NCBI GenBank assembly: GCA_030018905.1
Contig: JASEHJ010000007.1
Location: 1-36,011 of the forward strand
Direction of reading: 5' to 3'
Length of the DNA: 36,011 nucleotides
Source of the DNA: a bacterium
Lineage (GTDB): Bacteria; Sysuimicrobiota; Sysuimicrobiia; Sysuimicrobiales; Humicultoraceae
Shown: piece by piece, positions 1-7,560 of the stretch
Position numbering within the stretch: position 1 is the stretch's first letter
Layout of the letters: each line of letters starts with the position of its first letter
The notes under the pieces: generated by a model
The model's input: only the letters and a program-made list of their open reading frames with translations
The model's database searches: none
Told to the model about the DNA's origin: nothing
Position numbers and translations under genes: made by a program

Positions 1-1
1 G

Positions 2-184
2 ATCGAAGCGCTGCTACTGATTGGACTGCTGGCGGTGAATCTGCTGTGGGCCTACCTGTACCGGCACCTCGTGTCCTATGGGTATCGGGGGACCGTCATG
101 GCAATCGTGGAAGCGTTGGCCATCGGCTATCACCGTTTGCGTGCACCGCTCCGCTGGACCTCGCCCTACTGGGATACGAGTTGA
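2..184 (+). CDS. C-terminal fragment of unidentified protein, possibly a DDE transposase
   Basis: An open frame enters from the left edge and stops at 182-184, giving 60 residues of a protein whose start lies outside the window. It opens with a hydrophobic stretch (LLLIGLLAVNLLWAYLY) followed by a basic tail ending in YWDTS. The pattern 'IEALLLIGLLAVNLL..YLYRHL' resembles from memory the C-terminal helix after the catalytic Glu in some IS4/IS1380-type DDE transposases, but a single membrane helix at the end of an unrelated protein fits equally well. No terminal inverted repeat could be recognised downstream. The reading frame is plausible, the function is open. Confidence 0.4.
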   Translation: MEALLLIGLLAVNLLWAYLYRHLVSYGYRGTVMAIVEALAIGYHRLRAPLRWTSPYWDTS

Positions 185-342
185 CTGATGGGCGATGCGA
201 GGGTGGCCGTGACGGTGGCTGGCACTCTTCCCCCTTGACGCTCCGGCTCCCTATCGCCTCACAGATCCGGGTGCTCCCCAACGCTCGGCTCGTGCGGAGA
301 CTTCCCGGCATTTGCGGAATCCCTGCGAACGAGTGCGCGCGC

Positions 343-372
343 TTGACACCTTTCTTCCGCGCATATTAGACT
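343..372 (+). promoter_or_regulatory. Sigma-A-type promoter of rplM-rpsI
   Basis: A perfect -35 box TTGACA (343-348) is followed after 18 bases by TAGACT (367-372), a 4-of-6 match to the -10 consensus with the key TA...T positions kept. Transcription would start near 379, about 68 bases before the rplM start codon. Bases 185-342, between the upstream fragment and this promoter, show nothing I can identify. Confidence 0.65.
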
Positions 373-388
373 AGGCCGTGGCTCGCTC

Positions 389-420
389 GCCGGGTGACCG
401 TCGCGGTCCCCGGCTTTCTT
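389..420 (+). promoter_or_regulatory. Hairpin plus T-run in the rplM leader, possible L13-type attenuator
   Basis: GCCGGG (389-394) pairs with CCCGGC (409-414), and inside it ACCG (397-400) pairs with CGGT (404-407) around a 3-base loop. TTTCTT follows directly (415-420). A stable stem with a U-rich tail, beginning about 10 nt after the predicted transcript start and ending before the ribosome binding site, has the layout of an attenuator. L13 leaders acting in autogenous control of rplM-rpsI are known in Firmicutes. Whether this hairpin is homologous to them cannot be judged by eye. Confidence 0.45.
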
Positions 421-446
421 CGCCAGAACCAGACAGAGAGGGTTGC

Positions 447-875
447 ATGAAGACCGTTATCCCGACCGCCGATGAGATTGATCGCCGTTGGCACCTGATA
501 GACGCCGACGGTAGGGTGCTGGGCCGGCTGGCCACGCGCATCGCCACGCTTCTGCGCGGGAAGCACAAGCCCACATTCACGCCGCATCTTGACGTCGGCG
601 ACTTCGTCGTGGTCGTGAACGCCGCCGGCGTGCGCCTGACCGGGCGCAAGCTGCAACAGAAGCGTCGGTACCGGCACTCGGGCTATCCGGGCGGCCTCAA
701 GGAGATTGCCTACGACGTACTGATGAAGACGCGTCCTGAGCGGGCGGTCACCGAGGCGGTCCGCGGTATGCTGCCCAAGACCCGGCAGGGGCGCCAACTG
801 ATCAAGAAGCTCAAGGTCTACCGAGGCCCACAGCATCGGCAGCAGGCCCAGAAGCCGGCGCCGCTGGCCTGGTAG
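447..875 (+). CDS. rplM: 50S ribosomal protein L13
   Basis: This 142-residue protein matches L13 in length and sequence, including the N-terminal '[18 protein letters not shown]', the middle '[11 protein letters not shown]' and the C-terminal '[16 protein letters not shown]'. L13 is an early-assembly protein of the large ribosomal subunit. I chose the ATG at 447 because a GAGAGG ribosome binding site lies just upstream and because L13 proteins start close to this point. An in-frame GTG at 378 would add 23 residues lying on the leader hairpin. rpsI follows after 22 bases, the usual bacterial L13-S9 pair. Confidence 0.97.
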   Translation: MKTVIPTADEIDRRWHLIDADGRVLGRLATRIATLLRGKHKPTFTPHLDVGDFVVVVNAAGVRLTGRKLQQKRRYRHSGYPGGLKEIAYDVLMKTRPERAVTEAVRGMLPKTRQGRQLIKKLKVYRGPQHRQQAQKPAPLAW

Positions 876-897
876 CAGAGGGAGCGAGGGAGTCCAC

Positions 898-1296
898 GTG
901 GCAGGTGTACAGGCAGTCGCGATGACGTCAGGCAGCCGGAAGTCGGCGGTCGCACGGGTGCGATTGATCCCCGGCGCAGGCAAGGTCACGGTCAACGGCA
1001 AGGAGCTGAACGCCTACTTTCCGACCTCCCCGCTGCAGGTGATGGTCCGCCAGCCGCTGCTGTCGGCAAAGGCCGACGACCGTTTCGATGTCATCGTGAG
1101 CGTGGCCGGTGGCGGCTTCTCCGGGCAGGCCGGGGCGGTACGCCACGGCATCGCCAGGGCATTGCTGGAGGCCGACGAGACCTTGCGCCCGGCGATGCGC
1201 CAGGGAGGGTTCCTGACGCGGGACCCGCGCGAGAAGGAACGCAAGAAGTACGGACTCAAGCGCGCGCGCAAGGCCGGTCAGTACAGCAAGCGCTAG
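898..1296 (+). CDS. rpsI: 30S ribosomal protein S9
   Basis: The 132-residue product is S9: it has '[19 protein letters not shown]' near the N-terminus, the central '[19 protein letters not shown]' and the basic C-terminal tail '[17 protein letters not shown]' that reaches the decoding centre. The GTG start at 898 is supported by GAGGGAG five to six bases upstream. An ATG eight codons later would still give an acceptable S9 but has no comparable ribosome binding site. It is cotranscribed with rplM from the promoter at 343-372. Confidence 0.97.
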   Translation: MAGVQAVAMTSGSRKSAVARVRLIPGAGKVTVNGKELNAYFPTSPLQVMVRQPLLSAKADDRFDVIVSVAGGGFSGQAGAVRHGIARALLEADETLRPAMRQGGFLTRDPREKERKKYGLKRARKAGQYSKR

Positions 1297-1307
1297 AGAC
1301 CCCAAGG

Positions 1308-1365
1308 CCGCCACGACCACCGGTGCCGGCGGTGGGCTTCGGCCCCCGGCCCGCGGGCGTGGCGG
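1308..1365 (+). terminator. GC-rich hairpin after rpsI, probable terminator without U-run
   Basis: CCGCCACG (1308-1315) pairs perfectly with CGTGGCGG (1358-1365). At the tip GGGC (1334-1337) and GCCC (1342-1345) enclose a TTCG loop, the very stable C(UUCG)G tetraloop class. The sequence after the stem (TTCTGCAC) has only a poor T-run, so it may terminate inefficiently, need Rho, or protect the 3' end. A TATAGA at 1398-1403 could be a -10 box for cdaA but has no convincing -35 partner. Confidence 0.5.
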
Positions 1366-1424
1366 TTCTGCACAAAAGGCCATGATGGCACTGACTCTAT
1401 AGAGAGCGCCGCGAGTCGCCACCA

Positions 1425-2231
1425 ATGCCGATACGAGCCCTGGATCTACTGGACATCGCCATCGTGACGGCGCTGATCTTTCAGGTTCTCTGGCTCGTGC
1501 GCGGGACGCGTGCGGTGCAGCTCTCAATCGGGCTGGCGGTGCTCTTCGTGGTCTACTCCGCCAGCAGGCTCCTCAAGCTGAACACGCTGCAGTGGGTGCT
1601 ATCGTACCTGGGCGTGGTCGTCCCGATTGCCGTACTGGTGATCTTCCAACCAGAGTTGCGTCGCATGCTGGAGCAGCTCGGCCGCGGCGGGGCGCTCGTT
1701 TCGGGGCTGGGCCAGGGGCTGGGACGCGAGGAGACGATCCGACTCGTGAACGACGTGGCCAGGGCGTGCCGCGTTCTGGCAACCCGCAAGACCGGCGCCC
1801 TGATAGTGTTGGAGCGGCGCACCGGGCTGAGCGACGTCATCGAGTCGGGAATCAAGGTTGACGGGCTTGCGTCGGTGCAGTTGTTGATAACGACGTTCTT
1901 TCAGAACACGCCGCTGCACGACGGGGCCGTAGTTATCCGCGGCAACCGGCTGATGGCGGCCGGCTGCCTGCTCCCCCTCAGCGAGAGCCCGCTCCTCAGC
2001 CGGACCCTGGGCACCAGGCACCGCGCGGCCGTGGGGATCAGCGAGGTAACCGATGCCGTGGCGGTGGTCGTCTCCGAAGAAACCGGCTCTATCTCCCTGG
2101 CGCGCGGCGGCGCCTTGAGTTCCGGGCTGTCCGAAGAAGAGTTGAAGGTGGCGCTCCTGGGGCTGCTGGCCCACGGCGGGCCGCGCGGGCCGGCCCTGTG
2201 GCCGTGGCGCCGGACCCAGGCGGACTCATGA
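1425..2231 (+). CDS. cdaA: Membrane diadenylate cyclase CdaA
   Basis: This enzyme makes the second messenger c-di-AMP from two ATP. Three hydrophobic segments lie within residues 9-76, as in CdaA (DacA/YbbP), followed by a cytosolic DAC domain. The domain carries the metal-binding DGA motif (166-168, in PLHDGAVVI) and the nucleotide-binding GTRHRAA (196-202). The length, 268 aa, is normal. The start ATG has no strong ribosome binding site but fits the family N-terminus. Its stop overlaps the next gene by four bases (ATGA), and the order cdaA, cdaR-like, glmM is the standard c-di-AMP/GlmM module. Confidence 0.95.
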   Translation: MPIRALDLLDIAIVTALIFQVLWLVRGTRAVQLSIGLAVLFVVYSASRLLKLNTLQWVLSYLGVVVPIAVLVIFQPELRRMLEQLGRGGALVSGLGQGLGREETIRLVNDVARACRVLATRKTGALIVLERRTGLSDVIESGIKVDGLASVQLLITTFFQNTPLHDGAVVIRGNRLMAAGCLLPLSESPLLSRTLGTRHRAAVGISEVTDAVAVVVSEETGSISLARGGALSSGLSEEELKVALLGLLAHGGPRGPALWPWRRTQADS

Positions 2232-2632
2232 AGGCCCGCCTCGCCTCGCTGCTTTCCGAGCGCACGCGGCTTCTGCTGCTGTCGCTGGCGATCGCGACCG
2301 CGATGTGGCACTACGTCGGAAGCGCGCAGGGCCCCAGGTCCGAGCCTGCGATGGTGGCCTCGCTGATCGTCCGCAACGTGGAGGTGACCTTCACGGAGCT
2401 GCCTGCCGATCTCGTGGCGACGGCGAACCCGCGAGCCGTGGACCTGGAGATCCGCGGGCCGACCGCTGCCGTACTTGCGGTGAAGCCCTCCGATGTGCGC
2501 GCGATCGCACCGGTGAGTGGCGCCATGGATGCCGGGATGTACCGCGTGACGCTCAATGTGCCGGTGCCACCCGGCGTCACCCTGGTTCAGGCATCTCCTC
2601 CGGTCGTGATGGTCACGGTCGCGCGGCCCTAG
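2228..2632 (+). CDS. YbbR/CdaR-like regulator of CdaA, short single-domain form
   Basis: A 134-residue protein starting at the ATG that overlaps the cdaA stop. It has an N-terminal signal anchor (LLLLSLAIATAMWHYV, about residues 14-29) and one extracytoplasmic YbbR-like beta domain, recognisable from 'VTFTELPADLVATANPRAVDLEIRGP' (here split: VTFTELPADL, then VDLEIRGP) and the end 'VTLVQASPPVVMVTV'. Firmicute CdaR proteins bind CdaA and usually have three or four YbbR repeats; here only one is present. The role as a CdaA partner is inferred from fold and position. A 30-base longer reading from GTG 2198 is possible but less likely. Confidence 0.8.
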   Translation: MKARLASLLSERTRLLLLSLAIATAMWHYVGSAQGPRSEPAMVASLIVRNVEVTFTELPADLVATANPRAVDLEIRGPTAAVLAVKPSDVRAIAPVSGAMDAGMYRVTLNVPVPPGVTLVQASPPVVMVTVARP

Positions 2633-2638
2633 AAAGGC

Positions 2639-3985
2639 ATGGCATCGTTGCGGCGGCTCTTTGGAACCGACGGGATCCGCGGGGTTGCCAACGCCGACCT
2701 CACACCCGAACTGGCGTTCCGCGTGGGCCGCGCGGCGGGCGCCGAGTTGGGCGGGGCGGACGCGACGTTCGTCCTGGGGCGCGACACCCGCCTCTCCGGC
2801 CCAATGCTGGAAGCCGCGCTCGCCGCGGGCCTCTGCTCCGTGGGCGTTCACGTCGGACTGGGCGGCATCCTGACCACGCCGGCGGTGGCCTATCTGGCCC
2901 GCGACCTGGGCGCGGCGTGTGGCGTGGTCATCTCCGCGTCGCACAACCCGGTTGAGGACAACGGCATCAAACTGTTTGGTGGTGACGGCTTCAAGCTGCC
3001 GGACGCGCGCGAGGCCGCCATCGAAACCCTGCTCGACCGCGACGACCTGCCCCGCCCAACCGGCACCGCTATGGGAACGATCGGGGCGATCCCGGACGGC
3101 GTGGACCGCTACCTGGCGCACCTGGCCGACCTTTCCACCGGCGCGCTCGATGGGATGAAGATCGTGGTGGATTGCGCGTTCGGGGCCGCGGTGCGCGTGG
3201 CACCGCGCCTGTGGGAGATGCTGGGCGCCAACGTAGTGATCCTCCACGGCGAGCCCGACGGTTCCCGAATCAACGTCGCGTGTGGCTCCACCGATCTAGG
3301 TCCGCTGAGACAGGCCGTGCTGGCCACTGGCGCCGACGTTGGGTTCGCGCACGACGGCGACGCCGATCGCGTGCTGGCGGTGGACGAGCTAGGAGAAGAG
3401 GTGGATGGGGACGCGCTGATGGGGATCTGCGCGCTGGACCGCCACCGCAGGGGCACTCTGGCCGGCGGGATCGTGGTGGCCACCGTGATGAGCAACCTGG
3501 GCCTGGAGCAACGCCTGGCGCAGGAGGGGATCCGGCTGGAGCGGGCACCGGTCGGCGACCGCTATGTGCTGGAGCGCATGATGGAGATCGGCGCCACCCT
3601 TGGGGGCGAGCAGAGCGGGCATCTGATCTTCCTCGATCAGGCCACGACCGGGGACGGCCTCCTGACCGCGATCGCGCTGACCAATGTGATGTCCACGACC
3701 GGGCGCCGGCTTTCCGATCTGCGGGCGGAGATCCCGCGCCTTCCCCAGGTGCTGGTAAACGTGCGGGTGCGCGAGCGCAACGGCCTGATCGACGCGCCGG
3801 AGGTGGACAGGGTCTTGGCGGCGGCCGAGGTCAGGCTCGCTCCGCGCGGTCGTATCCTGGTGAGGCCGTCGGGCACAGAGCCCCTGGTCCGTGTCATGGT
3901 CGAGGCCGCCACCAGCGAGGAGGCCCGTGCAGTTGCAGAAGAGGTCGCGGCGGTCATCACCAGACGCCTCGGCGTGCCGTCGTGA
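2639..3985 (+). CDS. glmM: Phosphoglucosamine mutase
   Basis: GlmM interconverts glucosamine-6-phosphate and glucosamine-1-phosphate on the way to UDP-GlcNAc. All alpha-D-phosphohexomutase motifs are present: the FGTDGIRG start, the phosphoserine loop ISASHNP (Ser101), the metal loop DGDADR (239-244), GGEQSGH in the sugar-binding part, and RPSGTEP in the C-terminal phosphate-binding domain. Length is 448 aa, as expected. The ATG at 2639 sits almost on top of the AGAAAGG sequence. A TTG at 2648 would give a better-spaced start and the more typical beginning 'MRRLFGTDGIRG'. The gene lies six bases after the CdaR-like gene, so it is probably cotranscribed. Confidence 0.97.
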   Translation: MASLRRLFGTDGIRGVANADLTPELAFRVGRAAGAELGGADATFVLGRDTRLSGPMLEAALAAGLCSVGVHVGLGGILTTPAVAYLARDLGAACGVVISASHNPVEDNGIKLFGGDGFKLPDAREAAIETLLDRDDLPRPTGTAMGTIGAIPDGVDRYLAHLADLSTGALDGMKIVVDCAFGAAVRVAPRLWEMLGANVVILHGEPDGSRINVACGSTDLGPLRQAVLATGADVGFAHDGDADRVLAVDELGEEVDGDALMGICALDRHRRGTLAGGIVVATVMSNLGLEQRLAQEGIRLERAPVGDRYVLERMMEIGATLGGEQSGHLIFLDQATTGDGLLTAIALTNVMSTTGRRLSDLRAEIPRLPQVLVNVRVRERNGLIDAPEVDRVLAAAEVRLAPRGRILVRPSGTEPLVRVMVEAATSEEARAVAEEVAAVITRRLGVPS

Positions 3986-4761
3986 CGGTTCCGGTTCTCG
4001 CAGACGTCGCTGCTTCGCGGCGGGAGCTGTTCGGGACCCAGGCACACGACGTAGGGTTGGAAGCCGCGCTGCGGTGGGCGCGCGATCGCATCGCCGCGCG
4101 CCTACCGGGCTACGTGGTGACGCTCAACGGTTCGCTGCTGGTGCAGGCGGCGCGCGATCCGGATCTCCGTGCGCTGGTCAACGGCGCGGCGCTTGTTACC
4201 GCGGATGGGATCGGGGTGCTCCTGGCGGCGCGGATCACGGGTGTGCCGATGTCCGGGCGCCTGGCTGGGATTGACCTGGCAACAGCCCTCTGCGCCGGCG
4301 CCGCCGCCGCGGGGCACCGTGTCTTCCTGCTGGGGGGCGCGCCGGGCGTGGCCGAGGCCGCTGCCGCGGCGTTGCGACGGCAACATCCGACGCTGCAGAT
4401 CGTTGGGACCCATCACGGGTTCTTCGGTCCCCCGGAGGAAGAGGAGGTGCGCTCGCAGATCCGGCAGGCCCGCCCTGACCTCCTGCTGGTGGCGCTGGGG
4501 GCGCCGCGGCAGGAGCGCTGGATGCAGCTCAACAGCGCGGACTTAGGCGTGCCGGTTTCGATCGGGGTGGGGGGCTCCTTCGATGTGCTGGCCGGGCGGG
4601 TGCCGCGCGCACCCCGGTGGATGCAGCGGGTCGGTTTGGAATGGCTCTACAGAACCCTGCGCGAGCCGCGGAGATGGAGCGTCGTGCGCACGATACCGCC
4701 GTTGTTCTGGATGGCGATTCGCGAGCGATGGCGGCGGCGTGCGGGAGATCCACACTCCTAG
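3982..4761 (+). CDS. WecG/TagA/CpsF-family glycosyltransferase (GT26)
   Basis: The 259-residue product belongs to the TagA/WecG family, which transfers an N-acetylmannosamine-type sugar onto undecaprenyl-PP-GlcNAc at the inner face of the membrane. Visible are the substrate motif VTLNG (Thr47, Asn49), the likely catalytic Asp75 in VTADGIG, the GIDL turn near residue 98, and the C-terminal block 'GGSFDVLAGRVPRAPRW' followed by GLEWLYR and EPRR. The last part is the basic, Trp-rich appendage thought to contact the membrane. The GTG start overlaps the glmM stop (GTGA). The acceptor and polymer are unknown; WTA-like or other surface glycan synthesis is inferred. Confidence 0.88.
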   Translation: MTVPVLADVAASRRELFGTQAHDVGLEAALRWARDRIAARLPGYVVTLNGSLLVQAARDPDLRALVNGAALVTADGIGVLLAARITGVPMSGRLAGIDLATALCAGAAAAGHRVFLLGGAPGVAEAAAAALRRQHPTLQIVGTHHGFFGPPEEEEVRSQIRQARPDLLLVALGAPRQERWMQLNSADLGVPVSIGVGGSFDVLAGRVPRAPRWMQRVGLEWLYRTLREPRRWSVVRTIPPLFWMAIRERWRRRAGDPHS

Positions 4762-4790
4762 GGCAAAGGCCGCCTAAATGGAGGCAGGCT

Positions 4791-6638
4791 ATGTGTGGCA
4801 TCATGGGCTATGTTGGACCGCGGCCGGCGTTGCCGGTTCTGCTGGACGGGCTGCGGCGGCTGGAGTACCGGGGATACGACTCCGCCGGCGTGGCCCTCCT
4901 TGACGGCGACCGCATCGCAGTGCGCAAGGCTGCAGGCAAGCTTGGCGTGCTCGAGGCGGCGTTGGAGGCCAATCCACCTGCCGGCCGCGTCGGCATCGGC
5001 CACACGCGCTGGGCGACCCACGGCATCCCAAGCCATGCCAACGCACACCCCCACGGCGACTGCACCGGGCGGCACGTCGTAATCCACAACGGCATCATCG
5101 AGAACTACCTTTCACTCAAGGAACGGCTGGAGGCGGAGGGGCATCGCTTCCGGTCGGACACCGATACCGAGGTGCTCGCACACCTGATCGAGTCCGCGCA
5201 TGCGCGGCTGGCGGCCGACCGGCCGGACCGACTGGAGGCAGCCGTCAGGGAGGCGTTGCACCAGGCGAGGGGCGCATACGCGGTGGTGGTGTTGAGCGCC
5301 GACCACCCCGATCACATCGTGGCGGTCCGGATGGTTAGCCCGCTCATCATTGGGGTCGGGGACGGCGAGATGCTGCTGGCATCCGACATCCCGGCCTTGC
5401 TCCCGTACACGCGCGACGTGGTCGTGATCGGAGACGGCGAGCTGGCCGTCATAAGGTCGGACGGGATGGCGATCTCCGACCTGGAGGGACGGGCTGTTAC
5501 ACGCCCGGTTCAGCGCATAACCTGGGACGCGACGATGGCCGAAAAAGGCGGGTATGCGCACTTCATGCTCAAGGAGATCTACGAACAGCCGCGCGCCCTG
5601 CACGAGACGGTGATGGGCCGTCTCGACCTTGACGACCGGGTCGAGCTGGATGGGGTTGCGCTTCCCGAGGGATTCGTCGAGCGCCTGGACAAGATCTGGA
5701 TCGTCGCCTGCGGCACGGCCTTTCACGCCGGGCTGGTGGGCCGGTGGACGATCGAACACCTGGCCCGGGTGCCGGTCGAGGCGGACCTGGCGTCTGAACT
5801 GCGCTACCGCGACCCGCTGATCGAGGGAACCACGCTGGCCGTGGCCATCAGCCAGTCCGGGGAGACGGCCGACACGCTGGCGGCGTCACGCGAGGCGCGC
5901 GCCCGCGGCAGCCGGCTACTGGCGGTGACCAACGTGGTGGGCAGCACCCTGGCGCGCGAGGCCGACGACGTGCTGTTCGTCCGAGCCGGGCCGGAGATCG
6001 CGGTTGCGTCCACGAAGGCCTACACCACAATGCTGGCGGCGCTGCAGATGCTGGCCGTTGACCTGGGCGTCCGCCGGGGGACGCTCTCTCTCGCGCGGGC
6101 GTCGGCGCTGATCGCCGGACTGCGACATCTTCCCGTGCTGGCGCAGGAGGTCCTTTCCAACACGACCCAGATTGAAGCCCTGGCCCAACGCCTCGCTGCG
6201 GCCGAGCACGCGTTCTTCATCGGCAGAGGGCTCGACTACGCGGTGGCCATGGAGGGTTCGCTCAAGCTCAAGGAGATCTCCTACCTGCACAGCGAGGCGC
6301 TGGCCGCCGGGGAGCTCAAGCACGGCACGTTGGCGTTGGTCACGCCACAGACTCCGGTCTTTGCCCTCGTGACGCAGCGCGCGGTGTTCGAGAAGATGGT
6401 CTCGAACATCCAGGAGGTGCGCGCCCGCGGCGCGGAGGTGATCGCCGTCGCCTTCGACGACGACTCCGAGATAGGCCGGTACGCCGACACCGTGCTGCGC
6501 ATACCATCCGTGGATGAGATCCTGGCGCCGGCGCTGGCCAGCATTCCGCTGCAGTTGTTCGCCTACCACGTGGCGGTGCTGCGCGGTCACGATGTTGACC
6601 GGCCGAGGAACCTGGCAAAGAGCGTTACGGTCGAGTAG
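4791..6638 (+). CDS. glmS: Glutamine--fructose-6-phosphate aminotransferase (isomerizing)
   Basis: GlmS makes glucosamine-6-phosphate from fructose-6-phosphate and glutamine. The protein begins MCGIMGYVG, so Cys2 becomes the N-terminal nucleophile of the glutaminase domain after Met removal. HTRWATHG and NGIIENY complete that domain. Two SIS domains follow, with [18 protein letters not shown] and STKAYTT, then the C-terminal '[17 protein letters not shown]' and the invariant ending [11 protein letters not shown]. The length of 615 aa is typical. I chose the ATG at 4791 because the nucleophile must be residue 2; a longer in-frame reading is excluded. Only 29 bases separate it from the preceding gene, too few for a glmS ribozyme. 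Confidence 0.98.
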   Translation: MCGIMGYVGPRPALPVLLDGLRRLEYRGYDSAGVALLDGDRIAVRKAAGKLGVLEAALEANPPAGRVGIGHTRWATHGIPSHANAHPHGDCTGRHVVIHNGIIENYLSLKERLEAEGHRFRSDTDTEVLAHLIESAHARLAADRPDRLEAAVREALHQARGAYAVVVLSADHPDHIVAVRMVSPLIIGVGDGEMLLASDIPALLPYTRDVVVIGDGELAVIRSDGMAISDLEGRAVTRPVQRITWDATMAEKGGYAHFMLKEIYEQPRALHETVMGRLDLDDRVELDGVALPEGFVERLDKIWIVACGTAFHAGLVGRWTIEHLARVPVEADLASELRYRDPLIEGTTLAVAISQSGETADTLAASREARARGSRLLAVTNVVGSTLAREADDVLFVRAGPEIAVASTKAYTTMLAALQMLAVDLGVRRGTLSLARASALIAGLRHLPVLAQEVLSNTTQIEALAQRLAAAEHAFFIGRGLDYAVAMEGSLKLKEISYLHSEALAAGELKHGTLALVTPQTPVFALVTQRAVFEKMVSNIQEVRARGAEVIAVAFDDDSEIGRYADTVLRIPSVDEILAPALASIPLQLFAYHVAVLRGHDVDRPRNLAKSVTVE

Positions 6639-6686
6639 GGAGGAAGGGGTGCCGGGTCGAACCGGTTCCCCCGCGGGGGTGCGCTG

Positions 6687-6863
6687 ATGGCGATTGACCA
6701 GGAGTTCCTGCAGGTGCTGGCGTGTCCTGTGGATCACGCGGCGGTGGTGCGCGACGGCGATCGCATCGTCTGCACCGTCTGCGGGCGCCGGTATCCGATC
6801 CGGCAGATCGAGGGCGCGGAGATCCCCATCATGCTGGCCGATGAGGCGGAGCTGCCCGGATGA
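6687..6863 (+). CDS. Trm112/YcaR-like small zinc-ribbon protein
   Basis: A 58-residue protein of the UPF0434/Trm112-like family. It shows the typical opening 'FLQVLACPVD', a second half CTVC (Cys29, Cys32) and the conserved YPI ... IPIML segment. Only three cysteines (13, 29, 32) are present; the fourth position reads Asp (CPVD), a form I recall from other bacteria. The role is uncertain: homologues are small partners or chaperones of other enzymes, including methyltransferases in eukaryotes. It lies between glmS and acpS, and its stop overlaps acpS by four bases, implying translational coupling. Confidence 0.8.
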   Translation: MAIDQEFLQVLACPVDHAAVVRDGDRIVCTVCGRRYPIRQIEGAEIPIMLADEAELPG

Positions 6864-7240
6864 GGGTGCTCGGACTCGGGACGGACATGGTCGAGGTGGA
6901 TCGAATCGAGCGCGCGGTCGCCCGCTGGGGTGAAGCGTTCGTTTGTCGCATCTACACGCCATCAGAGATCGAGCGCGCGCGACCTCCGCTGGTCCGCGGG
7001 CCGCGGCTGGCGGCACGCTTCGCGGCTAAGGAGGCCGTGATGAAGGCCCTGGGTGTCGGCCGGCGGGGGATGGCGTGGCGCGAGATCGAGATCGTAAACG
7101 ACGATCAGGGACGACCGCTCGTGTGCCTGCACGGCGCCGCGGCGCGGATCGCCGACCAGCAGGGCGTGGTCAGCGTGCTGGTCACGCTCTCCCACACGCA
7201 CGACCACGCGGTAGCCAGTGCGGTGGCGCTGGGTAACTGA
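6860..7240 (+). CDS. acpS: Holo-[acyl-carrier-protein] synthase
   Basis: AcpS transfers 4'-phosphopantetheine from CoA to apo-ACP, activating fatty-acid synthesis. The 126-residue sequence has both signature regions: GTDMVEVDRIE, with metal-binding Asp9, and FAAKEAVMKALG, with Glu58. It also has the C-terminal VTLSHTHDHAVA strand. The start ATG overlaps the stop of the preceding gene. It ends the cdaA-to-acpS run. Just downstream is the 3' end of a convergent minus-strand RNA candidate. Confidence 0.96.
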   Translation: MRVLGLGTDMVEVDRIERAVARWGEAFVCRIYTPSEIERARPPLVRGPRLAARFAAKEAVMKALGVGRRGMAWREIEIVNDDQGRPLVCLHGAAARIADQQGVVSVLVTLSHTHDHAVASAVALGN

Positions 7241-7244
7241 GGGG

Positions 7245-7424
7245 AAATAGAAGAGGAGCGCTCGCTTCTTCCGACTTTTCACCGTCTTCAGTCGCGCCGC
7301 CGGTTCGTACCGCTCGGTAGGCTATTCTCGGGAGTTACCTCCCGAGAAGACCGTCCGGCTTTCTGAGTCCACGTGCGCGACGTTTGACTCGGCTACTTTG
7401 CCGTTGGGCTTGCGCTCCTCTAGT
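7245..7424 (-). ncRNA. Candidate 6S-like regulatory RNA
   Basis: The gene-free stretch 7241-7560 can fold into one long irregular hairpin centred at 7336.5. AGAGGAGCGC (7252-7261) pairs perfectly with GCGCTCCTCT (7412-7421) as a closing stem. GTCGCGC (7291-7297) pairs with GCGCGAC (7375-7381), GCCGG (7299-7303) with CCGGC (7355-7359), and CGGT (7315-7318) with ACCG (7350-7353). A perfect 10-bp tip (7325-7334 with 7339-7348) closes on GUAA, a GNRA tetraloop only when read on the minus strand. About 20 unpaired bases on each side (7268-7287, 7388-7405) form a central bubble. A strong minus-strand promoter sits just upstream, and the 3' end reads UCUAUUU. Size and topology are those of 6S RNA, which binds sigma-A RNA polymerase. 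The identity is inferred from shape, not sequence. Confidence 0.6.
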
Positions 7425-7428
7425 CCGA

Positions 7429-7457
7429 AATCTACCACCGGCGGCCCGGTCCGTCAA
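7429..7457 (-). promoter_or_regulatory. Sigma-A promoter driving the minus-strand RNA
   Basis: Read on the minus strand, TTGACG (7452-7457) is followed after exactly 17 bases by TAGATT (7429-7434). Each box is one or two changes from consensus. The predicted start falls at 7421-7424, at or next to the first base of the closing stem of the RNA candidate. This agreement between promoter and fold is the best evidence that the RNA is transcribed. Confidence 0.7.
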
Positions 7458-7560
7458 TCCCCAACGGCCGTTCCCAGGCTGTGGATAGTGTGGGCAAGAT
7501 CCGAGAGGAAACCGGCGCCGCCTGCAAGAAACCACGCAGCGGCATAGCCGGAGGCGACGC

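Noticed and set aside
46-369. Open frame of 107 codons near the left edge
   Set aside because: It overlaps the better-supported fragment at 2-184 and the rplM promoter, and shows no family features.
4762-4790. glmS ribozyme or riboswitch before glmS
   Set aside because: Only 29 bases separate the two genes, far too short for the ribozyme.
6658-6679. Palindromes GAACCGGTTC and CCCCCGCGGGGG between glmS and the Trm112-like gene
   Set aside because: Perfectly self-complementary but short, with no T-run or loop suited to a terminator; likely to be chance in G+C-rich DNA or a minor RNA stem.
7299-7312. GGTTCGTACC reminiscent of a tRNA T-arm
   Set aside because: No acceptor, D or anticodon arms around it; the bases are explained better by the long hairpin RNA.
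7325-7348. Ten-bp hairpin as a plus-strand terminator of acpS
   Set aside because: No T-run follows on the plus strand, its loop is a GNRA tetraloop only on the minus strand, and it is exactly centred in a larger symmetric fold with a minus-strand promoter.
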